The notes beneath the pieces were generated by a model. It was not told the DNA's origin, made no database searches, and saw nothing but the letters and a program-made list of their open reading frames with translations. The translations under genes and the position numbers were made by a program. This document shows positions 1 to 11,090 of a stretch of DNA of 64,000 nucleotides, one piece after another. Source of the stretch: Letharia columbiana (Eukaryota; Ascomycota; Lecanoromycetes; Lecanorales; Parmeliaceae); NCBI RefSeq assembly GCF_014066305.1, contig NW_023501040.1:682001-746000 (forward strand). Reading direction: 5' to 3'. How positions within the stretch are numbered: the stretch's first letter is position 1; each line of letters starts with the position of its first letter.

Positions 1-418
1 AAATGACGCATTGATGCACAACTTTTTGGGCATTGTAGTACGAATAACGAGGAAGGGTTCTGCCTGCGAGATTTCACATAGACCTGTATATTAGCAGACC
101 AAGGTGATCAAGGCTTCGCGCTTAAAGTCTAGCTGTTCTCCCTCTCAGTTCACACTAACAAGCAGACTATCAGTATCCATGTCGCTCTTCGAGGTCAACA
201 GAAATATCCGCGAATAACCGCATCCAAAGCAGTAAAGGATTCTACGGGCTGCGTCCCTCGGTTTGAAATGATAGAGAAAGCAGATGAACGCTGACGACTT
301 AGTGCACTTACACCATCTCGTGCATCCATGAGTCAATTGGTCTTCTACAGACCGCCATTCTTCTCATCCCCAAGCTCTCAACCCCACAAACGACGCCCAA
401 CCGGTCTTTTGAACAAAC
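1..418. other. Left-edge intergenic stretch
   Basis: I see no convincing gene in this stretch. Its right part must hold the promoter and leader of the SnoaL-like gene that starts at 419. The short frames in it have no recognisable domain and overlap the opposite strand of that leader. Confidence 0.5.
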
Positions 419-1098
419 ATGTCGCACCCGCCCCCCTCCGCCGAAGCTCTGACCGGCTCCGAAGGCACCGCTAAGGGATCCGGACCTATCAATATACCAG
501 AAGAAGTCGCCATTCTCGAAGTCGTCAACAAATTCCTCTCGTGTATCAAGAACAAAGATCGCGCGCTGATGCATTCGTTGGTACTACCGAAGGGGGCAAC
601 GACACTGATCCGTCGAGGCAAGGCGGTCCATTTGAGTCTCGATGAAGTGGTGGAGCGGATCCCTGTGGAGTCGAAGATGGAAATGGATGAGCAGATCTAC
701 AATTGTAGGGTGCATGTTGATGGAGATTTGGGCGTTGCGTAAGTGCAGTTCTTCAATTCTTTTCTTCCCAATCGGAATTGCATTTTGAGGGAAGACATGC
801 TGGGGAAGTAAAGCTCTGGTGGCTCTACCTTCTGTCCTAATTGGATCCTCGAACTTTGTCTCACAAATTCCTTTACCAAAAACGCAACGCTGATCTCTAG
901 ATGTGCAGGTGGACGCCGTACCTCTTCCTAGAAGATGGCAGGCTGAACCATACGGGAACTAATATCTTCAACATGTGGAAAACGGAGAGCAAGGGGTGGA
1001 TCATCACTGGCGTTGCTGACATCGCTAGGGAGGTTAATGAGAAAGCTTTTGATGCTTTTGGAGAAGCAGAGGAGTGGAAGAAGTCACAGAGCTCATGA
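419..1098 (+). CDS. SnoaL/NTF2-like small protein
   Basis: Two exons, 419-738 and 909-1098, join across a 170-bp intron (GTAAGT donor, GTGCAG acceptor) to give 169 residues. The junction restores the continuous sequence GVAWTPYLFLEDG, which fixes the acceptor. The protein has the alpha+beta cone fold pattern of SnoaL/DUF4440-like proteins: an N-terminal helix (EEVAILEVVNKFLSCIKNKD), a strand-turn around the junction, then a GTNIFNMWKTESKGWIITGVAD strand pair near the C terminus. In this family the cone encloses a ligand pocket, but substrates are usually unknown, and none can be read here. No signal peptide or membrane segment is seen, so it is probably cytosolic. The start is the first ATG of the frame. 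Confidence 0.8.
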
Positions 1099-1387
1099 TA
1101 AAGATCGAAGCGCTGTTGTGCAATGTTATGGGAGAGAACATTTTTCAAGGAATGGAGATCGAGGGGATCCTCGGACGTTTCGACCTCGTCGAGTGCTTCC
1201 GTACTGGGACTAGCCTTAGGGCTTGATAGAAATGACGATTTTTCTACACAAACTTTGATGCCGAGTGCATTTCTAAGCAATCGATGAGAAACCCATCGTT
1301 TCCCCGTTCCTTCACTCCCAATACTCTCTACCTCCTTGAATTTTTTATCGCCGTAGAAAATCACATAAAAGAACGTCTACGGATACC

Positions 1388-2869
1388 ATGGCTTCCTCAC
1401 ATCCCCCAAACGGAGAAGACGAATCTTTAGAAGATGAGCCCGCTCTCCTAGACGCCGCAGAAGCGGCAGAAGAGATACCCTCGGACCTCGACGAACACAT
1501 GGATTCCGACCCCGACGATGACCCCCAAGAAGCCGAAATCCAGCTCCAAAACGACTCAAAAGCCCACTTCGACTTGCATACCGATTCCATCTTCACGATA
1601 GCCCAACATCCTCTTGATCCCTCTATAATAGCCACTGGCGGAGGCGATGACACTACTTACGTCTTCTCCGCCGAACTCCCCTCTCCTGTCCTCCCTACAT
1701 CCTACGAATCCAATCCTTCGGCTGGCCGTCCCTCCTTGCAGCCCATCGCCAAACTTACAGGCCATACGGACAGCATCAATGCGCTAGTATTCACGTTACC
1801 AAATGGCGACTATCTCCTCAGTGGGGGCCTCGACGGCCGTCTGCGCGCCCATAGCACGAAAACCCAGTCGTACCCTCTAGTCGCAGAAGCGCAAGAAGTG
1901 CCCGAGATCAACTTTCTCGTACCTTGTCCAAACCCTTCATATCCAAATACTATTGCTCTAGGCGCTTCAGATGGCAGTGTCTGGGTCTACACGATCGATG
2001 CAACGGATGAAGGAGCCCCACTGCAAGTAATACAGGCATACTACTTACATACGGAGTCATGTACCGCTGGAGCGTGGACACCGGATGGGAAAATGCTTGC
2101 AACAGTCAGCGAAGATGGAAGCCTCTACGTTTGGGACGTTTTTGGGGAGGCCTCCGCCGCTGGCGCTGTAGGGAGCGCAGGGAGCCAGGCCGTGGTTGGC
2201 TTGACGACGGAAGACCAGAGATTCGCAGTCGAAGGAGGCTTATTCAGCGTTGCCGTTGCGCCAGGAGGTGCCTTTGCTGTGGTCGGTGGAGCAGGAGGAA
2301 TGATAAGAGTTGTTGGTCTACCACGGCTCGCTGCCACGCCGGCGTCGGCTACGCAAGGCATGAAAGGTGGAGGCTCCAAAAACAAGAGTGGAGGAGGTAG
2401 GAAAGCTGGTGGTACTGAGGGCGCAAGCTCAGGACAGGCAGGGCAAATACTTGCGAGTCTCCAAGCACAAGGAGATTCAGTGGAGACACTTGCTTTCAGC
2501 GCACCACCACTTACTCTACTCGCAGCCGGAAGTGTGGATGGGGACATCATGCTCCTCGACACTGCGCATCGGTTTGCCGCAAGACGGCACATACGGGAAG
2601 CGCATGAGGGATTCGCGGTTGTGAAAGTTGAATTCGTGCCTGGTTCTACGGGATATCTACTCACGAGCTGTGGGCTTGACGGAGTGGTGAGGAGGTGGGA
2701 TACAAGAGGTGGAACAGCGGCGAGTGGACAGGGGCTTGTTGAAGAGTGGAGAGGTCACAGAGGAGAAGGGGAGGGTGGAGGGGTGCTGGGTTTTATGCAA
2801 GGAGGAGGGAAGAGGATTGTGACGGCTGGGGATGATGGTGTGAGCTTAATCTTCGAGACGACCACCTAG
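1388..2869 (+). CDS. SQT1: Sqt1/AAMP-type WD40 ribosome-assembly protein
   Basis: A single exon of 493 residues. It has an acidic N terminus (EDESLEDEPALLDAAEAAEEI and a DSDPDDDPQEAE block), then seven or so WD40 repeats starting at HTDSIFTIAQHP. Examples are LTGHTDSINALVF...LLSGGLDGRLRAH, DGKMLATVSEDGSLYVWDV and LLTSCGLDGVVRRWDT. The order and the acidic head match AAMP in animals and Sqt1 in yeast. Sqt1 is the dedicated chaperone that binds the nascent N terminus of ribosomal protein uL16 (Rpl10) and escorts it to the pre-60S particle. A glycine/lysine-rich insert (about residues 322-343) lies between two blades and is probably a disordered loop. No introns. The next gene upstream is on the same strand, about 290 bp away. 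Confidence 0.85.
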   Translation: MASSHPPNGEDESLEDEPALLDAAEAAEEIPSDLDEHMDSDPDDDPQEAEIQLQNDSKAHFDLHTDSIFTIAQHPLDPSIIATGGGDDTTYVFSAELPSPVLPTSYESNPSAGRPSLQPIAKLTGHTDSINALVFTLPNGDYLLSGGLDGRLRAHSTKTQSYPLVAEAQEVPEINFLVPCPNPSYPNTIALGASDGSVWVYTIDATDEGAPLQVIQAYYLHTESCTAGAWTPDGKMLATVSEDGSLYVWDVFGEASAAGAVGSAGSQAVVGLTTEDQRFAVEGGLFSVAVAPGGAFAVVGGAGGMIRVVGLPRLAATPASATQGMKGGGSKNKSGGGRKAGGTEGASSGQAGQILASLQAQGDSVETLAFSAPPLTLLAAGSVDGDIMLLDTAHRFAARRHIREAHEGFAVVKVEFVPGSTGYLLTSCGLDGVVRRWDTRGGTAASGQGLVEEWRGHRGEGEGGGVLGFMQGGGKRIVTAGDDGVSLIFETTT

Positions 2870-4181
2870 ATCTGCGTTGGACATGGGCATAGCGATGGCG
2901 ATCTGGTCGCATCTGGCATGAATAAAGAGGCTATTGCCTCTTATGAATGGACGAACACGTATAGCTCAAGCTTGGTCAAAAGAGCCATCTTTGAATCCTA
3001 AATCCCGGAATCCCTCGTTTCGCATAATCTCTGGATCATAAGTAAATCTGAATTCCTGACCGGAACCATCTCCTTCAGCCCTGGCGTGATCTCCTCCCTC
3101 CCCCCACAACAATGCAACCAATCAAATCCGCCGCTAGAGCAACAGGCGAACTCCGCCTCTCTCCCAACGTCACCCCATCACCACATCCACCCATTCGCTT
3201 CACCGATCTCCCGCTCCGGCACAAACACCTGCAATCGACCAGCCGAGGCATTCTCAGGACCGTTGGAGAGACTGGAAAGCTCGTGCGCTGTCCTAGGACC
3301 ACAGCGACGCGCTCACATACCAAAGCCGGTAGTACCTGCACTGAAGGGGAAGGAGGTTGGGAGATATGGAGAAAGAGAGGGGGGACGGTAGAGGAGGACA
3401 GATGCTTCTGGTAGAAGTGTAGTACGGGAAGAGCGCGGAGGGTGGAGAGTCGGTGCGGGGAGGACTTGTGAAGAGCAGGTATGTTTGCGCAGCGAGTCTA
3501 CGCCTAGCGGTTAAACGCTAGGCAGCGATGGATTGATTGCCTTGTCGCCCTGTTACCTGGGCAGGCGGAAGTGCGGTGTATGACTACTCGTCACCCTCGA
3601 AGTTAAATCTCTCGGACATTTATGCTAACTCGAAATGTCTGTACGGGAGGGTTTCTGGTAGGGATTGCAGGAACATTGGCCTCCAAAGGGCACGGGGTTT
3701 TTTGTGTCACTGTTGTCTAATTTTTAATGCATTGTGGTCTAAAGAACCGAACGGTGCTTGCGCTTGATGTATCTATATGATAATGGAATAGGAATGCTGA
3801 AATCTGGGGTTGGTGCCGATACATGAGGGTCGTGAAGAAAAGAATTTGTGCTCGTGACTTGCTGGGAATGCTTGATGCCATGAAGAGGTTTAACGGATGG
3901 GGATTGTGTTGGTGTGGGCGAGAGGTTGCGGCATGGGAGAAGCGTCCAGTGTGATAAGGGTTGAAAAAGAGTGTAGGTCAGAAAAAAAGTTTGTCGGGTC
4001 TGGTCAAGTTTTGATACACGAGATCAATGTCTATACGCACTTCTATCAGCGTACTTCCCAGTGATAGACTCGACTCAACTTAACTCACTAGGCAGCAATA
4101 TGTCTTTCGTTTCGAATGTTCCTCCTTCATTTCGTAGGAACCGGGTGTGAGCCATTGGCTTTGCGTTTCCATGCCGGTCTT
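2870..4181. other. Gene-poor stretch with one weak small frame
   Basis: Only weak coding signals are seen. A plus-strand frame at 3112-3414 (100 residues, basic, Pro/Thr-rich) could be a small gene, but it has no recognisable domain and overlaps other open frames. The tail of the Sqt1-like transcript must lie at the left. The rest shows no gene I can support. Confidence 0.35.
3502..3523. repeat. Perfect 8-bp inverted repeat
   Basis: GCCTAGCG and CGCTAGGC are separated by a 6-base AT-rich spacer (GTTAAA). It is a perfect stem in a region without a clear gene. Function unknown. Confidence 0.6.
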
Positions 4182-4379
4182 TCAGTACTCGATAGCATAG
4201 ACGTCTTTGCGGCGCCCGCAGGATGAATTGGTGCACCACAAGTTGAATCTGAGCGACATCAGACCATCCCTACAATAACCGCACGTCCAGGAGCGAGGCT
4301 GGGGTGGAGGAGGAGGAGGAGGAGGAGGAGGAGGAGGAGGAGGGGAGGCCCGACTGCTGGTCTGGGATCGGCTCGTCAT
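4182..4379 (-). CDS. Small W-C-x2-C protein with polyproline run (possible)
   Basis: A 65-residue frame has a run of about 14 prolines followed by SWTCGYC...WCTNSSCGRRKDVYAIEY. The Trp plus two Cys pairs resemble small zinc-ribbon-like proteins that are common and mostly uncharacterised in filamentous ascomycetes. Two other small proteins in this window share the W-x-C-x2-C start. The polyproline run is coded by a GGA/GGC-rich microsatellite on the plus strand. Upstream minus-strand frame up to 4618 may hold a first exon, but I could not place a clean intron. No function can be given. Confidence 0.4.
   Translation of the reverse strand: MTSRSQTSSRASPPPPPPPPPPPPPPQPRSWTCGYCRDGLMSLRFNLWCTNSSCGRRKDVYAIEY
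4305..4343. repeat. GGA microsatellite
   Basis: About 12 GGA triplets lie in a row on the plus strand. They read as polyproline on the minus strand, inside the small W-C-x2-C frame. Confidence 0.9.
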
Positions 4380-5787
4380 GTTTGATGGGATTGCTTGACA
4401 ACGGGGACGATTTGGAGGTGGGTGATAGAAGTGCTGATTACGGGTTTCGCGGAGGTTTTGGTGTGAGGACGCAGGACCGCTCTCGGAGCTGAAAGATTGT
4501 TGGCGGTGCTTTTTATGTTTTCTTCTCGAGATACTGGAAAGCTGGTTTGTGAGGATGTCTGAATTGGAAGAAGGATGAGCGTTGACAGCTCTTCCTTAAA
4601 TACTAAAGGAGGGGGCACTGTTAATCTTCGTCAGGGAGGCGCTAGTCAGGAGACTCACCGACCCTCGACACACACCGGAATTGATGATGAAGCATCGCCC
4701 TTTGAAGGCGGTCGATACATCTCCTAACCATCATGTTAGGGCGAACGAAGCTTTGTAGAGAGTCCCTTAAAATTCCGCAAGCTCGAAGGAACGCTGACCG
4801 AAGTAGTGAAGCTTGGAAATGATTTCCTGCTGCGGTGGTCAAAGTCCTAGACGCAATGATTCGTTGGGTTATAGCGGTTGGGCCCCAAGAGGCCCGGTCA
4901 GCAGTTTGAAAGCTTCGCTTTGATAGTAGGGGTATGATACGTACCGTGACGGCTCATTAAAAGATGATGCTCCAATTCCCACATAAAGCTTACTGGAGGC
5001 AGAAAGAAGGCATCCGTGGCTATGCACTGTGTTCATCACATAGTGATAAACCGTAACCTTGTGTGCTGAAGTCCAAGTGCCGTTAGGATGTAAATAATGC
5101 CGCAATGGATGATCGAGTATGTGGGGCTTAGACCTATGGACATTCAAGCTGGGGGGGGGGATACTTGACCCGAGACCTAGTAACCGGGACCAAGCTGCAC
5201 GCTGAAGCAAGATGGTGAAGCCGGAAGAGCTAACTCTCCGGATGGGGAAGGCTGTGCCGGTCGGAAGCCTGTAATGCCATGTGCTCGCCACGTTGGCTGG
5301 TAAGGAGCGTCAGCCACCATGCAGCCTTGCCTTGCTAATGCGCGTAATATCTCTTCGTCACTCTGTCGGGCTCGCAAGCGACTTGTGAAGCGTGATGCAG
5401 GTTTTGAAAGAATCTGTGATGCAAGGCAAATGCGTGCGAAAGGCATGGGAATCTGACCGTAGCGCAGGTGGCCAAACAAGGTAATCATGACGCCCATAAC
5501 TGACAGAACATAACTAGTGCATCTCGCTGTAGTCCTTGCGTTACAAACATTGTCTAAGAACTGAATATGTAGTCTCTCGTATTTAGAGTTGGTTGATGGA
5601 GGCCTAATAAGCTTCATATTGGGGCGTCTACCAGCCCTCAATATCTTACAACACCTCTCTCTGAATCTTGGATGTGCTTTCTGTGAGGTCCAGGATAGGG
5701 GGAATGAACTGGTCACTGAGCACAAAACCATTAGCGCTTCGTTGAAAATAACGTTCCAAGTCGATTATAAGGGGCACCTGCCAATAT
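4380..5787. other. No supported gene
   Basis: Several overlapping frames occur on the minus strand (for example 4869-5291 and 5177-5731), but none shows a domain, a codon pattern or splice sites that I can defend. A run of nine G lies near 5150. Confidence 0.4.
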
Positions 5788-5991
5788 TTACTCCCTTGTG
5801 CAATAATGACACCTGGGATGATCACATTGACGGCCGTTGATGACGTTCGTACAGCTAGATTGCGCCGCCATGCTGTAAGGACCGCTGTTGCATTTGTGGC
5901 AGTACCACCTTGTTGGCGTAGTGGTTGGTCGCTCCTGAGCGCGAGGCCTTCGCGGCGCACCATTTCCCAGTAATCGACGCACAGTGTACAT
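5788..5991 (-). CDS. Small Cys/His-rich W-C-x2-C protein
   Basis: The C-terminal part of a longer frame that is open up to 6297. I take the ATG at 5991, giving 67 residues, because the sequence upstream of it looks non-coding. After a basic, Pro/Thr-rich head, the protein has WYCHKCNSGPYS, then SSCTN, QCDHPRC and HYCTRE at the end. This is a set of seven Cys and three His suitable for binding two zinc ions. Short proteins of this build are frequent in Dothideomycetes genomes and are mostly orphan families. No signal peptide is visible, so it is probably intracellular. Function unknown. Confidence 0.5.
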   Translation of the reverse strand: MYTVRRLLGNGAPRRPRAQERPTTTPTRWYCHKCNSGPYSMAAQSSCTNVINGRQCDHPRCHYCTRE

Positions 5992-8384
5992 ACTTTTACT
6001 GATAGTCTCTACCAGTTTGTAGCGGTAGCCTGCGGGACTAGATAAATTCGGGTCGACGATAGCAGCGACGTGAGCCCTGGGGAGTGGACCTGCTGGCACA
6101 TTTAGTGGTAACCAAAAGGTTTTATGGCAAAGAATCCGACCTTCGAGAACGGTAGGTAAAGATTGGACGGACAATAGCTGGGTGTTCGCATTGCCTGGGG
6201 CTCGTTTGGGTAGTAACATATTATGAAACCGAGCATCCCAGCCACCATCAAGACGGTTGAAGGGCAGAGCAAGCATAATGGTCAGATAAAGCGGCATCTG
6301 AAGGCAGTTGTATAACTGCTGTAGGGGAGAACAGCGACATCAAAGGAAATTCACGAGTCAAGGGGTATGGATTTCGGACTTGAAGGGGCAAATTGGGGGA
6401 TGATACGTGACACATCACGGACGATGTACGATCTGACTGAGCCGTACAAAGTGTGATTTTGGCCTGCAAGTTCAGTGCTGCTGTATCATTTGCCCGAGAG
6501 AGGCGGGAAGATAATGTGAAAGGATGCAGATCATAGAAAAACACGACCTCCTCACGCAAAACTGGTCAATGCCACCCCTGACGCTTACTGCGTTCTCCTG
6601 ACCCTGGCGCACACCATCATCTGGCCGAGGTCGAGTCGCCGGTGGTAGGATATGTCAATTTGACTCACGGGCGTAAAGACGGCGTAGAAAAAAGATCCCA
6701 CAGATTAGTCTCCTTCTTACCGAGTCCTGAAGCTCGTTTGATTGGGCTCTACTTGGCACTACGCCTGGCGAAAAGATGTCCCGATTCAAAATCCTGATTG
6801 TCTTCCTCAGTCCGTGACTGTTTAACGTGATAAGTGCAATGAGAACTTCGAGGTACCTTCCAATGTGATGCGGCGAAATCATCGAGACGTAATTCAGCGA
6901 AGGGAGTCAGTATGGAAGGGTGGCGAATCATGAGACTGGTCAGAATAGCGGCAAATGATACCTTACTATTCGGACAAGACTTCCTTTTCCGATAAGGCGG
7001 TACCATCATGTCACCTCAGCTCAGGGTCAAAGCTTAGATCCCTAGCCGCCATTTTGTCGTCAGGCTACCGTTATACTGTGAGAGAAAGTGACGGTCAATG
7101 GGATTGATTTGATTTGGTGTCTCGTGTACAATGAGAGTGGGCGCCAGCCGAACCAGTACACCAGACGTTCCCTCTCTGTACGGATATATTCAATATATAT
7201 AGCACAGCGCTCGCTGCAATGGCCACGCATACTGAAGATTCCGCGGCCCGGCCGAGGATACATTGCTGCACCGCAGATTACAGTGTGCGGCTTGGCGTGG
7301 GGTTCGCTATATGGCGAGAGCTTCGTGATTCGGTAAGTCCGGAAAGCCCCTACATCCCTCTAAACTATGAGCTCAAGTTGTAAGGCTGCACTGAATGAAG
7401 TGGAGAAACACATATCAACGCTCCAAAACATAGCCCACTTCATAATGCAAACGGAATGGTTATTGTATCTTGTGGTAGAGATGACAGGGCAAGCATCCTT
7501 CTCAAGATAAAAGAGTGGCAACTGGGAGCAATGTTTGGCTGGGAGCTTCGCATTAAGGGACTTCATTTACCCAAAGAGCGGTGAGAATCTGGGCTCATTT
7601 TCGATGACTTCGAGGCTGGGAAGCCCTAGAGTAGTAATTGACGCTTCTTTTTCAATGACTTCCGCAAATGCCTGGTTGCCTACAGGGACTGAGTCGGAGG
7701 ACCCGAGGCCTGCTCGCTCCCACGCAATGATAAAGTATTCTGGCTGATAGAAAATGGAGGTTGCTGAAGCGTCAAGGCCGCAGCTAAAGACCACGTATTC
7801 ATTGGAGGTTCGACACAAGAGTTGCTGTTGTTGATCTCCTCCAAACTGGCGCCGAACTACGGAGGTCCTGGTCGCCAAGACTCCCGTCCTGCACCAAGAT
7901 CTCGGATAACGCCCTCTGGACAATGCGATGAGAAGTGCTTAAAGATTGCACCTAATTCCAGCTCAGTCTGGAGGTCAATGCCCGTATCACACCCAAAAGC
8001 GTTCCCTAGAGTTCAATTTATGCGCTCCCAGAAGATATTCGTAGTTCCAAGATCACCACCTAGGTTTCTCACTCCAGGGGAGCCTTCCGAAAGTAGGGTT
8101 AGGGCCGGTATGGGGGCTGTCCAGGACTCTCGGTGCCGACTTCCCTGCTTCTGTAAGGTAAACGGGGTTCGTTTCGTTACACCTAGTGTAATCTACTTCT
8201 CAGCGGGAAGTGTTGAGTCGTCGAGTCATTGAAAGACAATATGATCATTAAGTAGTAGTTATCAAGTCTTCCCTTGCTCTCGAACACTCCATTTCGAGCA
8301 TTTACCTCCCCAAAGGACCAGGCATTTGTATCATGGGCTGCTGACGATTCCTGGCCAACACCAGGCCCATCAATTCAGTGATCA
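5992..8384. other. Gene-poor stretch, 2.4 kb
   Basis: No domain-bearing gene was found. A minus-strand frame at 7567-7923 (118 residues) and a plus-strand frame at 7822-8232 overlap each other, and neither is recognisable. The right end carries the promoter of the palmitoyltransferase gene. Confidence 0.4.
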
Positions 8385-10198
8385 ATGGCCCCCAATGCAT
8401 CTATCAATAAAGCTACGAATTTATGGGTATCCCGGGTCATTCCACTGATCCTAATCGGACTTGTGGGATATGTGTCTTGGGTCGAGATAAAGCTGTTATG
8501 CGGTAAGGGAATCCCAAACCGCTTGGCTGATTCATGCTGACGAGCATCAACAGTGGACTACCTCCTCAGACCTTCCACCACCCTCCACACTCCTCGCCCC
8601 GGCCCAGCGATTGGCATCCTTGTCATATACTCTGTCCTTCTACTCCTCTTCGTCTTCACCTATGCCCGCCTTCTCTTTACCGTTACCGTCACTCCCGGAT
8701 ACGTTCCACGCTGCAGTCAGTGGCGTGCTCTGCGAGAGAGCAAAACGAAAGCGAAGGGACGGCGCAATCAACGCCATAGGAAAAGATCCAGCCAAAGCTC
8801 TAACGGAAGTACTGGAGAGAATGCTGGAGGGGAAAGCGCAGAGAATGGAAGGATCTCTGGCCACAATTATGGGGGTGGGGCATCCACAGCGCCTACGACT
8901 ACAGAAGCAGCGCCTGGCCTCCAGGACTTCTACAGCAGGGATGCATTCGTCTGCCAAACAGACGGTCGCCCCAACTGGTGCTCTACCTGCTTGAATTGGA
9001 AACCAGACCGAGCGCACCACTGCCGTGAGATTGAGCGATGCGTTCGCAAGATGGATCACTTCTGCCCTTGGTAGGTGATCTGTTGCACAGTCTAAGCTAC
9101 TGAGTGGAGGGCCAAACCCCAGATAGCCGTTCTCCTTATCATCAGATCCAGGAGTTTCTTATACTGACCGCGGCTAGGGTCGGAGGGGTGGTCTCTGAGA
9201 CGTCGTTCAAATTTTTCATCCAGTTCGTAGGCTGGACTGCAATCTACTGTGTCTTCAATCTCACCGTTGCAGCATACTTTCTTGCGGAGTACAGAAGAGA
9301 GGTGAGCGGACTTCGCTGCCTTGGTTCCGAATATGGACTCTCGTAAGGCTGCGACAAAAGCCACGAGGCAAGGCCACACGAGCCGTTGACTGTCTTACCG
9401 ACAAAGCTTGTTTCAACGTTCACAGATCATCAGGCTAATAAATACCCTGTGCAGACCCACTCTCTTCATGTCCACTGGCTGGTCGTTGTATGCTTGTAGG
9501 TGGACCAGCAATCTTGCATGTATGATAGGAACTGATGAGCCTCTAGGGGCGCTCTGTTCGGTCTATTCAACCTAGGCATGACTGGCAGCTCCCTCCAGTT
9601 TGCCCTCATCAATACCACGACCATCGAAAACCTGTCAAGGAGGACCCTAGTCTGGACACTGGCCATTCACATGCCAAAGCCTCCAGAAACATCGATCGGA
9701 TTTCGTACCGTCTCCTTCTCAACGGCGACGTTGACTACAGAGTCTGACGCGCCTGCTGAAGAACAGGCATCAGGCGCTATAAAGACCTTCGCGATCCTGC
9801 ATACTAAGCCTGGAGAGAACCCTTTCGACCTCGGGCCATATCAAAACTTCAAAACTGTGATGGGAGATCATTGGTACGACTGGTTACTGCCGATCAGGTT
9901 TAGCCCATGTTGCAACCACGATCGGAGAGATGGTCAATTTGCCATGGGTCCGGTCGTCCAACGAATGCGGGCTGAAGCGGGTATCGCCAGTGTAGAAGAA
10001 ATTAGCGATGAGAAAATGCATAGAAAGCCGAAGCGCAGTAGACGGCAGTCTCATAGAGCTAGAGCTGCAGTTGCCGCACCGGAAACAGACAGCAATCAAG
10101 ACGAGAAGAAAGGTCGTGATACGGGACACAACAGAGATGAGGCTGACGATATTGATCTAGAAGCCGGCCTTGGACATACAAATGGGCATGTACATTAA
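8385..10198 (+). CDS. pfa5: Pfa5-type DHHC palmitoyltransferase, DHFC variant
   Basis: Five exons (8385-8502, 8554-9070, 9178-9301, 9455-9495, 9547-10198) join in frame to 483 residues. One exon is only 41 nt. Two membrane segments come first ([13 protein letters not shown] and [16 protein letters not shown]). Then follows the zinc-binding Cys-rich domain ([32 protein letters not shown]), then [16 protein letters not shown] and two more membrane segments. A conserved [25 protein letters not shown] block follows. These proteins attach palmitate to cysteines of membrane proteins; Pfa5 is the plasma-membrane type in yeast. The catalytic tetrapeptide reads DHFC rather than DHHC or DHYC; the nucleophilic Cys is present. 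The C-terminal tail is basic then acidic and poorly conserved. Confidence 0.9.
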
Positions 10199-10620
10199 CA
10201 CATTGATTCTCGCATTGCATAGCGTAGGAAGCATTAAACGTTCCTGGCCGAGCCTGTTGGTTTCAGGATTGCAGCTATACCTGTGATACAAAGTCTTAAG
10301 ATCACGCAGAACGAGTCTCATCGAGGTCAAACTTTCCCTCTAACATCCCGACTGATCTGGCAATCATCCAAAAAGTACGGCAAGTCTGACATTTCGTTAC
10401 CAAAGTTTCTAGCTACAAACGACAAAGAAAGAATCAAACATCATGACCAAAACACCAACCACATCAGCAACAACCACACAATTTGCACCAATCTCAGCTC
10501 GCGTCCGCTCCAGAACTTGCAGTCAACTGTCCCATTTCCTATCATCTGTCCCCTTATCCTCGTTGTATCTCTCGCTTATCCTTGCATGTCCCACTCAACC
10601 ACACAGACAAGCTCTCGCCT
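10199..10620. other. Convergent intergenic stretch
   Basis: This stretch lies between the palmitoyltransferase gene (plus) and a small minus-strand gene. It would hold both 3' ends. The plus-strand frames at 10283-10776 look like chance openings: they overlap in all three phases and are Thr/Ser-rich without a motif. Confidence 0.4.
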
Positions 10621-10800
10621 TTAGCATTCATTGCAAGATCCGCACCTGTAATGAGGACAAATGCCACATCTCTCAGGGCAAAGAACATTATTGTTGAGGT
10701 GACCGCAGTCGTGGCAAACCCAAAACCCTCTCTGATCCGAGGGTTGGAGGTGGTGGATATTGCCGGAGGCGTCTGAGGCGGAGAGGCAGTGGTTGGCCAT
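10621..10800 (-). CDS. Small Cys-rich W-C-x2-C protein
   Basis: A 59-residue protein starting at the ATG at 10800, which sits in a good initiation context (AAAATGGCC). The C-terminal half carries eight Cys and a His in the order W-V-C-x2-C-G-H, LCPERCGIC, PHYRC, GSCNEC, compatible with two zinc sites. It is the clearest member of a group of three such proteins in this window, after those at 4182 and 5788. A TATATATA element lies about 280 bp upstream at 11082-11090. No membrane segment or signal peptide. Function unknown. Confidence 0.55.
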   Translation of the reverse strand: MANHCLSASDASGNIHHLQPSDQRGFWVCHDCGHLNNNVLCPERCGICPHYRCGSCNEC

Positions 10801-11080
10801 TTTGAGAGAAGTGATTATTGATCGCTGTGGAGAAGTGGTGTTGGATGGTATGGGGTGCTGAGATGCCGGAGGGAGTTGAAGACGATGTTTGGCTTGAGCA
10901 GAGGGCGGGAGGTGAAGAGGGCGAGTTGGGGATTGACGGAAAGGGCGTATGAGAGGGCGTACAAGAGGGCGATCTGTGGGAAGTTCGGGGCAGAGCGGTT
11001 GTGCTTGAGGGCCGTTGACTTTTCGGGACGATGGAGAGTCTGTTGAATGATGATAGCAGAGATTGGGGACATCACAGAGG

Positions 11081-11090
11081 GTTATATATA
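11081..11090 (-). promoter_or_regulatory. Possible TATA box
   Basis: TATATATAAC on the minus strand, flanked by GC-richer DNA, lies 5' of the small Cys-rich gene starting at 10800. The implied leader of roughly 250 nt is long but possible. The assignment is from position only. Confidence 0.35.

Noticed and set aside
8640..9059. Minus-strand 139-residue frame
   Set aside because: Antisense shadow of exon 2 of the palmitoyltransferase gene.
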